A stretch of DNA of 64,000 nt, taken from assembly GCF_006517175.1 (NCBI RefSeq), contig NZ_CP041186.1:1825001-1889000 (forward strand), in the 5' to 3' direction. The translations under genes and the position numbers were made by a program. The stretch comes from Persicimonas caeni (GTDB lineage: Bacteria; Myxococcota_A; Bradymonadia; Bradymonadales; Bradymonadaceae). Numbering within the stretch: the first letter of the stretch is position 1; every line of letters begins with the position of its first letter. Under the pieces are notes generated by a model, which saw only the letters and a list, made by a program, of their open reading frames with translations, was not told the origin of the DNA and made no database searches. Below are positions 38,772 through 45,610 of the stretch, piece after piece.

Positions 38772-39848
38772 ATGATGTGCTCGAATAAGAAAAGTGGACA
38801 ATCGCTCATCTGGTTGGTTTGCATCGTCGCCCTCGTCGCCGCGACCGCCTGCGGAGACCAGAGCTCGACCGAGCAAGAGGAGACCGAGGAGTTTCGCGCC
38901 GCGCTCGTCTCCGAAGGCGACATCATGCTGAGCTACGAGGGAGAAGAGGAAGGGACGCGCTCGAGCGCGCTCAACGGCGAAGTCAGCGGCATCGCCGCGC
39001 TGACGGCCGAGACGGTCGTCAAGACCAACGCCTTTTTGGGAGGGCATATCGGGATGATGCGCGCCATCGTCAGCCTGCCGCCTACCACCGCCGAAGAGGA
39101 CCGGCGCACCTGGGAGGGCACCCACGACGGCTATTTCCTGCGCGTCGAGGTCGAACGCAGCGACGCGCCGCGGGGCACGCGCTTCGACTATTCGCTGACC
39201 GCCCGCCCCGCCGACGACAGCGCCCACGAGATGCTGACCATCTTCGACGGCCACGTCGTGCGCATCGAGACGCGCCCGCACTTCGACAAACAAGGCTGGG
39301 GCATCGTGCGCTACCACTTCGACCACGCCAACACCCTCGACCCCGCCCAGCAGATCGACGGCAAGGTGCGCCTGGCGTTTCGCCGCGTCGGTAACGTGCG
39401 CCAGGTGCGCGCACACTTCGTCGGCGTGCAGACGCCCCGCGACCCCAACTTCCCCGACGCCGCCGCCTATGACTACGTCTTGCTCCCCAACCGCGCCGGG
39501 CGCATGAAGTGGTTCGCCAAGGCTGACTTCAACCAAGACGGCGGTCAGCCGCTCGAAGGCATCGCGGTGCACTCGTACTGGCGAGGCGACCTGAGCGGCG
39601 CGGGCGTTGCCCTGGCCACCGGCGGCACCCTCGAGGTCGACTTCCTGCGCTCGGCCCAATGCTGGGACGACCAGCTGCACAAAGCCTACGAGCACCTGAG
39701 CTGGCCCGAAGGTCACACCGAAAAGGGCGACCGCGCCAGCTGCGTGCAGAATACCGACGACCTCGAGCCGCCGGCCGTCGAGGAGAACCTGGCCGACGAA
39801 GATCCCGCGATTCCGGCCGCTCACCCGGCCGAAGAGTCGGGTGAGTGA
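38772..39848 (+). CDS. Lipoprotein of unknown family, paralogue 1
   Basis: 358 residues from the ATG at 38772 (a second ATG follows), with AGGAG 7 bases upstream. A lipoprotein signal (LVCIVALVAATA, then Cys27) is followed by a domain of about 300 residues. It shares with its downstream neighbour a LNGEVSG/LTGALVG start, an AFRRVGNVRQVR/AFRARNGVRQVR block, FAKADFNQDG/FGRGDFGEDG, a QCWD block and the C-terminal ending PxxPxAHPxE. I do not recognise the domain; the strands and aromatic pattern suggest a beta-rich fold. The pair is probably an operon, with a GC-rich hairpin between them. Confidence 0.75.
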   Translation: MMCSNKKSGQSLIWLVCIVALVAATACGDQSSTEQEETEEFRAALVSEGDIMLSYEGEEEGTRSSALNGEVSGIAALTAETVVKTNAFLGGHIGMMRAIVSLPPTTAEEDRRTWEGTHDGYFLRVEVERSDAPRGTRFDYSLTARPADDSAHEMLTIFDGHVVRIETRPHFDKQGWGIVRYHFDHANTLDPAQQIDGKVRLAFRRVGNVRQVRAHFVGVQTPRDPNFPDAAAYDYVLLPNRAGRMKWFAKADFNQDGGQPLEGIAVHSYWRGDLSGAGVALATGGTLEVDFLRSAQCWDDQLHKAYEHLSWPEGHTEKGDRASCVQNTDDLEPPAVEENLADEDPAIPAAHPAEESGE

Positions 39849-39861
39849 GCCTCCGGTCCCT

Positions 39862-39892
39862 GCGCCTCCCGGTCCACCCGGCCGGGAGGCGC
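39862..39892 (+). terminator. GC-rich hairpin between paralogous lipoprotein genes
   Basis: GCGCCTCCCGG and CCGGGAGGCGC form a perfect 11-bp stem with a 9-base loop, 14 bases after the first gene's stop. No T-tract follows. It may attenuate or separate expression of the pair. Confidence 0.5.
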
Positions 39893-39975
39893 TCCTGTCG
39901 TCAAAGCTGCATTTGAACACCACAGCATTTATAGTCGTCCAAGCCGGTGACTGAGTCCGTAACCGAGACAAGCTC

Positions 39976-41034
39976 ATGCCCCTCGCAACTCCCAAGCTCG
40001 CTATGTCCCCGAGCCTCGTGCTTCTGGCGCTCGTCTCGTCGCTGGCGTTGTCATGCGGCCCGACCACCATCGAGCCGGTGCCCGATATCCCCCAGACGGT
40101 CGACTACGACACGGTCAAAATCGACTACGCCGGCCAAGATGGCGTCGAGCAGCCCCAAGCGGGGACATTGACCGGCGCGCTGGTCGGCGAGTCGTCGGGC
40201 CTGGCCGAGTTCACCCGCAAGACGGTCTTTGGCACCAACGAGATCATGTACGGGGTATTCGAGCTCATCGACCGGATCACCGCGTACCCGGCGCGCCAGC
40301 CCCAGGAGGGCCGCTGGGTCTGGGAGACCCCGCCGCGCGCCGACGACTACCTCTACCTTCAAATCGACGCGGTCGACGCCGAGACCTTCAGCTACTCGCT
40401 GCGCTGGGGCAACAGCGCCCAGGACAACCGCGAGATCTTCTCGGGGTGGTTTACCCCCTTCGAGACTGCCGACTCACCGGACGACGCTCGACAAGACCAG
40501 CAAGGCGAGGGGCTGCTGTACCTGGACTTCGACGCCTTCCACGCCTACGACCCGACCTCCTTCGAGGGCAAGATGGCCATCGCCTTTCGGGCGCGAAACG
40601 GGGTGCGCCAGGTGCGCGTGGGCTTCGACCAGTTCACCAATGGCGACAACGAGCCGCTCAACGCCATCTACCGCTATGTGCAGCTCCCCTCGGGACGTGG
40701 CCGGCTGGTCTTCTTCGGGCGAGGTGATTTTGGCGAAGACGGCGAGCCTCACGAGTTTTTCAGCGTCGACGCGGCCTGGCTGCCCGACGCCCAGGGGCGC
40801 GTGGCCGCGCGCATCGAAGGAGGCACCCTCTCCCAGCCGGTGGTGGTGCGCCAGTGTTGGGACGCGAGCGAGACGATCGTTTGGGAGGAGAGCCAGCCGA
40901 CGCGACCGCTGCACGACGGCGGCTCGCCGGACGCCTGCGCTGCCACCCTGCGCGCGTTGACGATCGACCCGCCCACCTACGAGCCGCCCAACGGCCGCGA
41001 CCCCGAGGTGCCCGAGGCACATCCCAGCGAATAG
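39976..41034 (+). CDS. Lipoprotein of unknown family, paralogue 2
   Basis: 352 residues. The ATG at 39976 is used; a second at 40003 (MSPSLVLLALVSSLALS, then Cys) would give a more typical lipoprotein signal. The body is a diverged copy of the upstream lipoprotein, with matching blocks listed there and the same QCWD and AHPSE ends. Tandem duplication followed by divergence is the simplest reading. A small hairpin (GAACACC/GGTGTTC, 41053-41075) follows the gene. Function unknown; envelope location is predicted from the signal. Confidence 0.73.
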   Translation: MPLATPKLAMSPSLVLLALVSSLALSCGPTTIEPVPDIPQTVDYDTVKIDYAGQDGVEQPQAGTLTGALVGESSGLAEFTRKTVFGTNEIMYGVFELIDRITAYPARQPQEGRWVWETPPRADDYLYLQIDAVDAETFSYSLRWGNSAQDNREIFSGWFTPFETADSPDDARQDQQGEGLLYLDFDAFHAYDPTSFEGKMAIAFRARNGVRQVRVGFDQFTNGDNEPLNAIYRYVQLPSGRGRLVFFGRGDFGEDGEPHEFFSVDAAWLPDAQGRVAARIEGGTLSQPVVVRQCWDASETIVWEESQPTRPLHDGGSPDACAATLRALTIDPPTYEPPNGRDPEVPEAHPSE

Positions 41035-41172
41035 GGTCATCGCAGTCATCGAGAACACCTTGGCGAAGGGTGTTCGGCCCGCGCAGTCGGCTGACTCGTT
41101 GACGCCTCCGGGGACGCGTGCATCTTTGGCCCACGAGGCAGTTAATCGAATCATGTCAAACCGGAGCTTCTC

Positions 41173-41448
41173 ATGAATCTGTCGAACCCGTTTAGCAGTG
41201 ACAACCGCCGCGACCGCTACGATCAACTCATCGATCGCGTGGGTCTGCAGCGCAAGACCTCCAACGATAACACCCTGGCTGCCATCGGCCTTTTTGCCAT
41301 GGGTCTGGGACTGGGGGCGACGCTGGGCATGCTGTTTGCGCCCAAAGAGGGGCGTGAAATTCGCCAGCAAGCCAAGGAGAAGCTGCCAGGCATTCGCAGC
41401 GGCAGTAGCATCGAGTCTCAAGAGCGCATTTACGAACAGCGCACCTGA
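41173..41448 (+). CDS. YtxH-family small membrane protein
   Basis: 91 residues with GGAG 6 bases before the ATG. One hydrophobic glycine-rich helix (NTLAAIGLFAMGLGLGATLG, ending MLFAPKEGREIR) matches the YtxH/general stress family, in which a short membrane anchor with a characteristic FAPxxG turn is followed by a charged helix. It is probably anchored in the inner membrane. These proteins are often stress-induced, but the molecular role is unknown. A strong terminator follows, so it is monocistronic. Confidence 0.85.
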   Translation: MNLSNPFSSDNRRDRYDQLIDRVGLQRKTSNDNTLAAIGLFAMGLGLGATLGMLFAPKEGREIRQQAKEKLPGIRSGSSIESQERIYEQRT

Positions 41449-41472
41449 TCGAACCCCGTGTTCGACAATCAA

Positions 41473-41512
41473 GGCCGCCGAAGCTGTCTCACGGCTCCGG
41501 CGGCCTTTTTTT
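41473..41512 (+). terminator. Rho-independent terminator after ytxH-like gene
   Basis: GGCCGCCGAAGC and GCTCCGGCGGCC form a near-perfect stem around TGTCTCACG, followed by seven T. It lies 24 bases after the stop. Confidence 0.95.
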
Positions 41513-41584
41513 CGTTGGTAATGCTGTGCTTTCGCTGTTTTGCCCTATGCTCCCGCTTGGTCCCGTGTTGGATGGATGCTCACC

Positions 41585-42562
41585 ATGGCCCGACTCCTCG
41601 ACGCACTCCGTCTGCATCGGCTCTTTCACCGCGGCTTGATGCTGCTCGCCTGTGTCACCGTGCTGTTCGCCAACGCGGAAGCCAGCGCTGGAGACTCCAA
41701 GAGCGTCGACTGCCGCTACGAGCCGTCCGAGGTCGTCGAGCCTGACGTGGTCCTCGAAGGCGGCTTCTTACCGACCAGTGATGTGTTCCGCCCACTTCTG
41801 GCCGACGTCAAAGAGCCGCGCTTTGCCGCGGCCATCCAACGCGTCAGCTTCGACCCGGGCATCCTGTCGACCCAGACCACCGGCCAAGGCATCTGGGCGG
41901 GGGTGGTCAGCTTCGGCAGCATCTTGGGGCTGTACGGCTGGCGCTCCGAACAATCGTGCGACGGCGTCCAGATCAGCCTGGCGGGCGGGGTCTTCTCGCA
42001 GTTCAACCTCGACGCCCCGTCGGTGCCGCTGATCAACTCCGACTTCATCATCGGCGTGCCCGTGACCTTTCGCAGCGGCCGCTTCTCGGGGCGAGTGCAC
42101 CTGTATCACCAGAGCAGCCACCTGGGCGACGAGTTCATCCTGTTCAACCCCCAGGTCGAGCGCATCGACCTGGGCTACGAGATTGTCGATGTGGTGCTCT
42201 CACTGCAGGACCACTGGTGGCGGGTGTATGGGGGCGGCGGCTACATCATCCACTCGCAGACCGACGACTTCGCGCGCGGCAAAGCGCAGGCCGGCATCGA
42301 GTTTCGCGCTTACGACTGGCAGGTGAGCCTGTTCGACGACGACCAGATCGAGCCGGTGCTCGGCCTGGACGCCACCTCATTCGCCGAGCGCGACTGGGGC
42401 ATCACCTTCAGCGCCAAGGGCGGCCTGTCGGCCAGCGCCAACCACAGCACGCGGCACATCCGTGTGATGGCGGTCTTTATGCGTGGATTTTATCCATTCG
42501 GCCAGTTCTTCGACGACGACCAACTCACCAACTACGGGCTCGAAGCCCAGTTCGAATACTGA
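41585..42562 (+). CDS. DUF1207-family exported protein
   Basis: 325 residues from the ATG at 41585; an in-frame ATG at 41576 is an equal alternative, and neither has a good ribosome site. A signal peptide (about 1-33, ending AEASA) is followed by the DUF1207 blocks: FLPTSDVFRPLLADVKEPRF, GIWAGVVSFGSILGLYG and HLYHQSSHLGDEF. Alternating strands with aromatic residues, and the final LEAQFEY ending in Tyr, suggest an outer-membrane beta-barrel, though the family is uncharacterised. The final aromatic residue is typical of barrel assembly signals. Confidence 0.85.
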   Translation: MARLLDALRLHRLFHRGLMLLACVTVLFANAEASAGDSKSVDCRYEPSEVVEPDVVLEGGFLPTSDVFRPLLADVKEPRFAAAIQRVSFDPGILSTQTTGQGIWAGVVSFGSILGLYGWRSEQSCDGVQISLAGGVFSQFNLDAPSVPLINSDFIIGVPVTFRSGRFSGRVHLYHQSSHLGDEFILFNPQVERIDLGYEIVDVVLSLQDHWWRVYGGGGYIIHSQTDDFARGKAQAGIEFRAYDWQVSLFDDDQIEPVLGLDATSFAERDWGITFSAKGGLSASANHSTRHIRVMAVFMRGFYPFGQFFDDDQLTNYGLEAQFEY

Positions 42563-42611
42563 TCCGAGTGCGGAGTGGCTCGCCCACCGAGCCGGTTCGA
42601 AGGCGACGCGA

Positions 42612-42800
42612 TCAATTTGGGGCTTTGCGCACCAGGCGCTCCAAGATCGGCGCGGCCTTCGAGCGCAATTGCGACCAGCGCTCTTTGAGCGCGGCCAGGC
42701 GCCGCTCGACGCCCTTGGCCGCTTCGTCGCCAAAGGTGGGATGGTCCGGACGGCGCGGTGGCGCCTCCGGGCTGCGGTTATGGCGGATGTAGGTACCCAT
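42612..42800 (-). CDS. Possible small basic protein
   Basis: 62 residues from an ATG at 42800; the frame continues upstream to 42923 through repeat-rich leader sequence. The product is basic and helical (VERRLAALKERWSQLRSKAA). There is no visible ribosome-binding site, and no recognised family, so it may be leaderless or not a gene. It lies convergent to the DUF1207 gene and divergent from the cold-shock leader. Confidence 0.35.
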   Translation of the reverse strand: MGTYIRHNRSPEAPPRRPDHPTFGDEAAKGVERRLAALKERWSQLRSKAAPILERLVRKAPN

Positions 42801-42826
42801 GCAAAATAATTTAAGCACTCGACGGC

Positions 42827-43147
42827 CTCGAAAAACCCCTCGGGCGGCCTCGACGTGCGGTTTTTCGAGCAAGCCTTTGGATTTTAAGGGGTTTTTTGCA
42901 CTCTTCTTGGAAGGTCGAGCCACTCGAGGGCGTTAACATCCCCGAAGCTGGTCGGAAGGCCTTTGGCACACGGGGTCGAGCAAGCAGAACCCCGCAACGT
43001 GCCAGCAAGCAAAAGAACCTTCAGGCTGGCGGGCCCTCGTAAGCAGCGAGGCCCATGGGGGCTGTCGTACTCGAAGAGATTCTTGGGTCGAGCAGCCGTA
43101 AGCAAGCAATGCACATCGACTCTAGCAGCAAGCAGAGAGGTATCATC
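42827..43147 (+). promoter_or_regulatory. Long structured leader of the cold-shock gene
   Basis: CTCGAAAAACC (42827-42837) pairs with GGTTTTTCGAG (42859-42869), while AAAAACCCCT (42831-42840) alternatively pairs with AGGGGTTTTT (42887-42896), which is followed by one further T. The two pairings exclude each other. Another hairpin (GGGCCCTCG/CGAGGCCC, about 43031-43054) and six AAGCA motifs (42982-43134) follow. No gene is seen. A temperature- or protein-responsive 5' UTR is plausible, since E. coli cspA has a long regulatory leader. Confidence 0.45.
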
Positions 43148-43363
43148 ATGGCGACCGGTTCGGTTAAGTGGTTCAACAACGCAAAGGGTTACGGTTTCAT
43201 CAACGTCGAGGGAACCGACGAAGACATCTTCGTGCACTACAGCCAAATCCTCGAAGAGGGATTCAAGACGCTGCAGGCCGACGAGCCGGTGCAGTTCGAG
43301 CTGCACCGCGGCCCCAAGGGCCTGCACGCCTCCAACGTCGAGCGCGTCGATAAGAACCAGTAA
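43148..43363 (+). CDS. Cold-shock protein (CspA family)
   Basis: 71 residues, the normal length. RNP1-like KGYGFINVE and RNP2-like DIFVHYSQI motifs are intact, so it should bind single-stranded nucleic acid as an RNA chaperone. The start at 43148 follows GAGAGG at good spacing; the upstream open frame is leader sequence. Flanked by a 300-base leader and a strong terminator, it forms a single-gene unit. Which paralogue it corresponds to, and whether it is really cold-induced, cannot be read from the coding sequence. Confidence 0.97.
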   Translation: MATGSVKWFNNAKGYGFINVEGTDEDIFVHYSQILEEGFKTLQADEPVQFELHRGPKGLHASNVERVDKNQ

Positions 43364-43413
43364 CTCCAGCAACACATGTGGTATGCCGTAAACCTTTGCG
43401 GCGAACCGACACT

Positions 43414-43444
43414 GCCGGCCGGGGGATTCCCCCCGGCCTTTTTA
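43414..43444 (+). terminator. Rho-independent terminator of the cold-shock gene
   Basis: GCCGGCCGGGGG and CCCCCCGGC form a stem around ATT, followed by TTTTTAT. It lies 50 bases after the stop codon. Confidence 0.92.
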
Positions 43445-43563
43445 TACCCACTGCCCTCCACCCTTCACAAACCACTGAAAAGCAAGTAGAATCGGTTGCG
43501 ACCTAAGTCATCTGACTTGTGATACAGATGCGCTTTGCCTCACCGTAGCTTTGTGCCGTGCTC

Positions 43564-44106
43564 ATGCGATCGATTCTTTGCTGCTTGCTCTCCGCCCACC
43601 CGTTTCACCTCTTCTCGAAGGCCCTGCTGACGGCGCTGATCACCGTGGTGGTCTGTGGCTGCGGACCCAACGAACAAGACCTGGTCTTCGACGTGACCTA
43701 CGACCCGTGCTTGCCGCTGGTGGTCGAGCCGGTCGGGGATTTGCGCGACAGTGAGCTCGAGGCGGTCGACCAGGCGCTGGCCATGTGGAACGCCGCCGGC
43801 CCGCTGCAGCTGACGCGTGAAGACCTGGCCGACGCCCCTCGCCTGCCAATTTTTTTCCAACGGGGCGCGCCGTTCGTCAACGGCTACTACGATGACGAGC
43901 TGGGCGAAGTGATCATCAACCGCAGCTTGGCCGACTCCCGCCAACGCACCATTACCATCGCCCACGAGTTGGGCCACGCCTTCGGCCTGCGCCACGTCGA
44001 CCCCGCCAAGCGCCGCTCGCTGATGAACGCGGGCAACTTGGAGACTCCCCTGACCGAGCGCGACGTCGAGGCGGTTATCCAGCGCTGGCAGGGCTGCCCC
44101 CAATAG
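43564..44106 (+). CDS. Small exported metalloprotease (matrixin-like)
   Basis: 180 residues from the ATG at 43564; a GTG at 43558 is in frame. An N-terminal hydrophobic segment (KALLTALITVVVCG, then Cys) could be a lipoprotein signal. The zinc motif is HELGHAFGLRHVD (HExxHxxGxxH), followed by the Met-turn SLMN, as in matrix metalloprotease-like enzymes. It is close to minimal size, with no propeptide or extra domain. Substrate unknown. It stands alone between the cold-shock terminator and the outer-membrane barrel gene. Confidence 0.85.
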   Translation: MRSILCCLLSAHPFHLFSKALLTALITVVVCGCGPNEQDLVFDVTYDPCLPLVVEPVGDLRDSELEAVDQALAMWNAAGPLQLTREDLADAPRLPIFFQRGAPFVNGYYDDELGEVIINRSLADSRQRTITIAHELGHAFGLRHVDPAKRRSLMNAGNLETPLTERDVEAVIQRWQGCPQ

Positions 44107-44340
44107 CTTGGCCGCCGGTTGCGGCGAAGCCGCACCTGCTCTTCGTGCCGGCCCACGCCTTTTGTTTGGTTGACCTCCCTGCCCAAGATTTTAACTTTCG
44201 GATTGAAACCGCCGCAGGAGATACGCGGCGATGTGAAGAGGCTTTCGACTCTTACGGCATCGTCCGTTCAGGGGGACACTCAAGTAAAAGTAGTACACAC
44301 ATGACGTGCTGTCGCGCTCGCCGGTCAGCAGTGCTTCGAA

Positions 44341-44363
44341 GACGTATCGAAACGACGTATCGA
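44341..44363 (+). promoter_or_regulatory. Direct repeat in the outer-membrane protein leader
   Basis: GACGTATCGA occurs twice, at 44341-44350 and 44354-44363, about 60 bases before the barrel gene. Thirteen-base spacing (about 1.3 helical turns) is compatible with a regulator site. The rest of the gap 44107-44420 contains no gene; TTGACC at about 44169 is a weak −35 candidate. Confidence 0.35.
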
Positions 44364-44420
44364 CATTGAGTGAGAAAGTCTCCACTTGGCGAGCAAGACA
44401 TCAGCAAAGGGAGTCACATC

Positions 44421-45116
44421 ATGAAGAATACCAAGTTGTTAGGACTCGTATTCGCAGCGGCAACGCTTCTGGTGGCCGGACCTGTGGCCGCCCAAGACTA
44501 CGGGGAGGACGAAGAGATGGCCGAGCCCGTCGAGATCGACGAGCCGTATGAGGAGCCTGAACCGCTGGTTCAGGACGACCGGGCCGACACGCTGACTCCG
44601 TTCGGCATGGGCGTTCAGATTGGTGGTGGCGCCGTTGGCTTTACCGACGGTGACTTCAACGACTTCGTCGACGTCGGCGGTGGCTGGGAGGGTCGCATCC
44701 TGCTCGGCACCCGCACGCTGCTCGGCTTCGAGGCGGCCTATATCGGTAGCGCCAACGACATCGACACCTTCGGCGTCGAAGACGACGCCATCCTGCTGTC
44801 CAACGGTGTTGAAGGTGCTTTCCGCCTCAACCTCGCGACCACCCGCGTCAAGCCCTACATTCTGGCAGGCGCCGGCTGGAAGCACTATGAGGTCGAGAAC
44901 ACCGACGTCAACACCTCGAGCCTGCAGGACGCTGACGACGTCATCGAGTTTCCGCTCGGTGCCGGTCTGAGCTACAGCTACAATCGTTTCATCGCCGACG
45001 TGCGCGGAACCTTCCGCCCGGCGATCGACAACGAGATGCTGCGCTCGGAGGTCGCCAACGACGAAAACGAACTCCATAACTGGAGAGCCGGTGCCAACGT
45101 CGGCTTCGAATTCTAA
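44421..45116 (+). CDS. Outer-membrane beta-barrel protein
   Basis: 231 residues; GGGAG lies 8 bases before the ATG. A signal peptide (MKNTKLLGLVFAAATLLVAG, then PVAAQ) is followed by an acidic linker (about 25-55) and an eight-stranded-looking barrel: repeated amphipathic strands such as GMGVQIGGGAVGFTDG, GRILLGTRTLLGFEAAYIGS and KPYILAGAGWKHYEV, ending with FEF, the terminal aromatic expected for outer-membrane insertion. It resembles OmpA/OprF-type small barrels without a peptidoglycan-binding domain. It has its own bidirectional terminator and a direct repeat in the leader. Confidence 0.82.
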   Translation: MKNTKLLGLVFAAATLLVAGPVAAQDYGEDEEMAEPVEIDEPYEEPEPLVQDDRADTLTPFGMGVQIGGGAVGFTDGDFNDFVDVGGGWEGRILLGTRTLLGFEAAYIGSANDIDTFGVEDDAILLSNGVEGAFRLNLATTRVKPYILAGAGWKHYEVENTDVNTSSLQDADDVIEFPLGAGLSYSYNRFIADVRGTFRPAIDNEMLRSEVANDENELHNWRAGANVGFEF

Positions 45117-45142
45117 ACTTAACGACCACTGACACACAAAAA

Positions 45143-45179
45143 GACCCGCTCAGCCAAGTGCTGAGCGGGTCTTTTTTTT
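45143..45179. terminator. Strong, probably bidirectional terminator
   Basis: GACCCGCTCAGC and GCTGAGCGGGTC form a perfect 12-bp stem with a CAAGT loop, with eight T on the plus strand and a run of A before it (T on the minus strand). It serves the barrel gene and the convergent histone-like gene. Confidence 0.96.
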
Positions 45180-45216
45180 CACCTCGAGCGCTGCCAGGCA
45201 ACGCCGGTCGAGATGA

Positions 45217-45450
45217 TTACTCTTCGCCGCCGAAGAAGGTCGGCACATCTTCGCGGGCGTCCTCGTCGCCCTTCTTGATGGCCTGGATCTCCTGACGAGC
45301 TTCGTGGAAAGCCTTCTTGGCCTGCAGGAAAGCCTTGCGCACGCGGGTCGCAGCGGCCTTGTTGGTGCCGGCATAGGCCTGCTGGATGTCGCCGTTCTCT
45401 TCGGCTTCTTTGAGGGCCTTCATCGCTTCAATGTACTGTTCGGCTGCCAT
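45217..45450 (-). CDS. Small histone H1-like (Hc1-type) protein
   Basis: 77 residues from the ATG at 45450, chosen over 45456 because GGAGG then lies at normal spacing. The core (GTNKAAATRVRKAFLQAKKA, then FHEARQEIQAIKKG) matches the bacterial Hc1/histone-H1-like family seen in Chlamydiae and Bacteroidota, which binds DNA through a lysine/arginine-rich helix pair. The tail is acidic, unlike the basic tails of larger relatives, so DNA compaction is likely modest; a general nucleoid role is inference. Single-gene unit ending at the bidirectional terminator. Confidence 0.72.
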   Translation of the reverse strand: MAAEQYIEAMKALKEAEENGDIQQAYAGTNKAAATRVRKAFLQAKKAFHEARQEIQAIKKGDEDAREDVPTFFGGEE

Positions 45451-45610
45451 TGTCATACCTCCATTCAAGGCTTGGTTTGCGTGGTGGTCATTACATGAAT
45501 TGTCGTAATCTTCAAGCGTTTCATCGCACGATTCAGGCATTTTCTCAAGACCCAAACCACATCACGATAATCACGCCATGGCTAGAGGATCGCACGCTCG
45601 ACCCTCGAAA

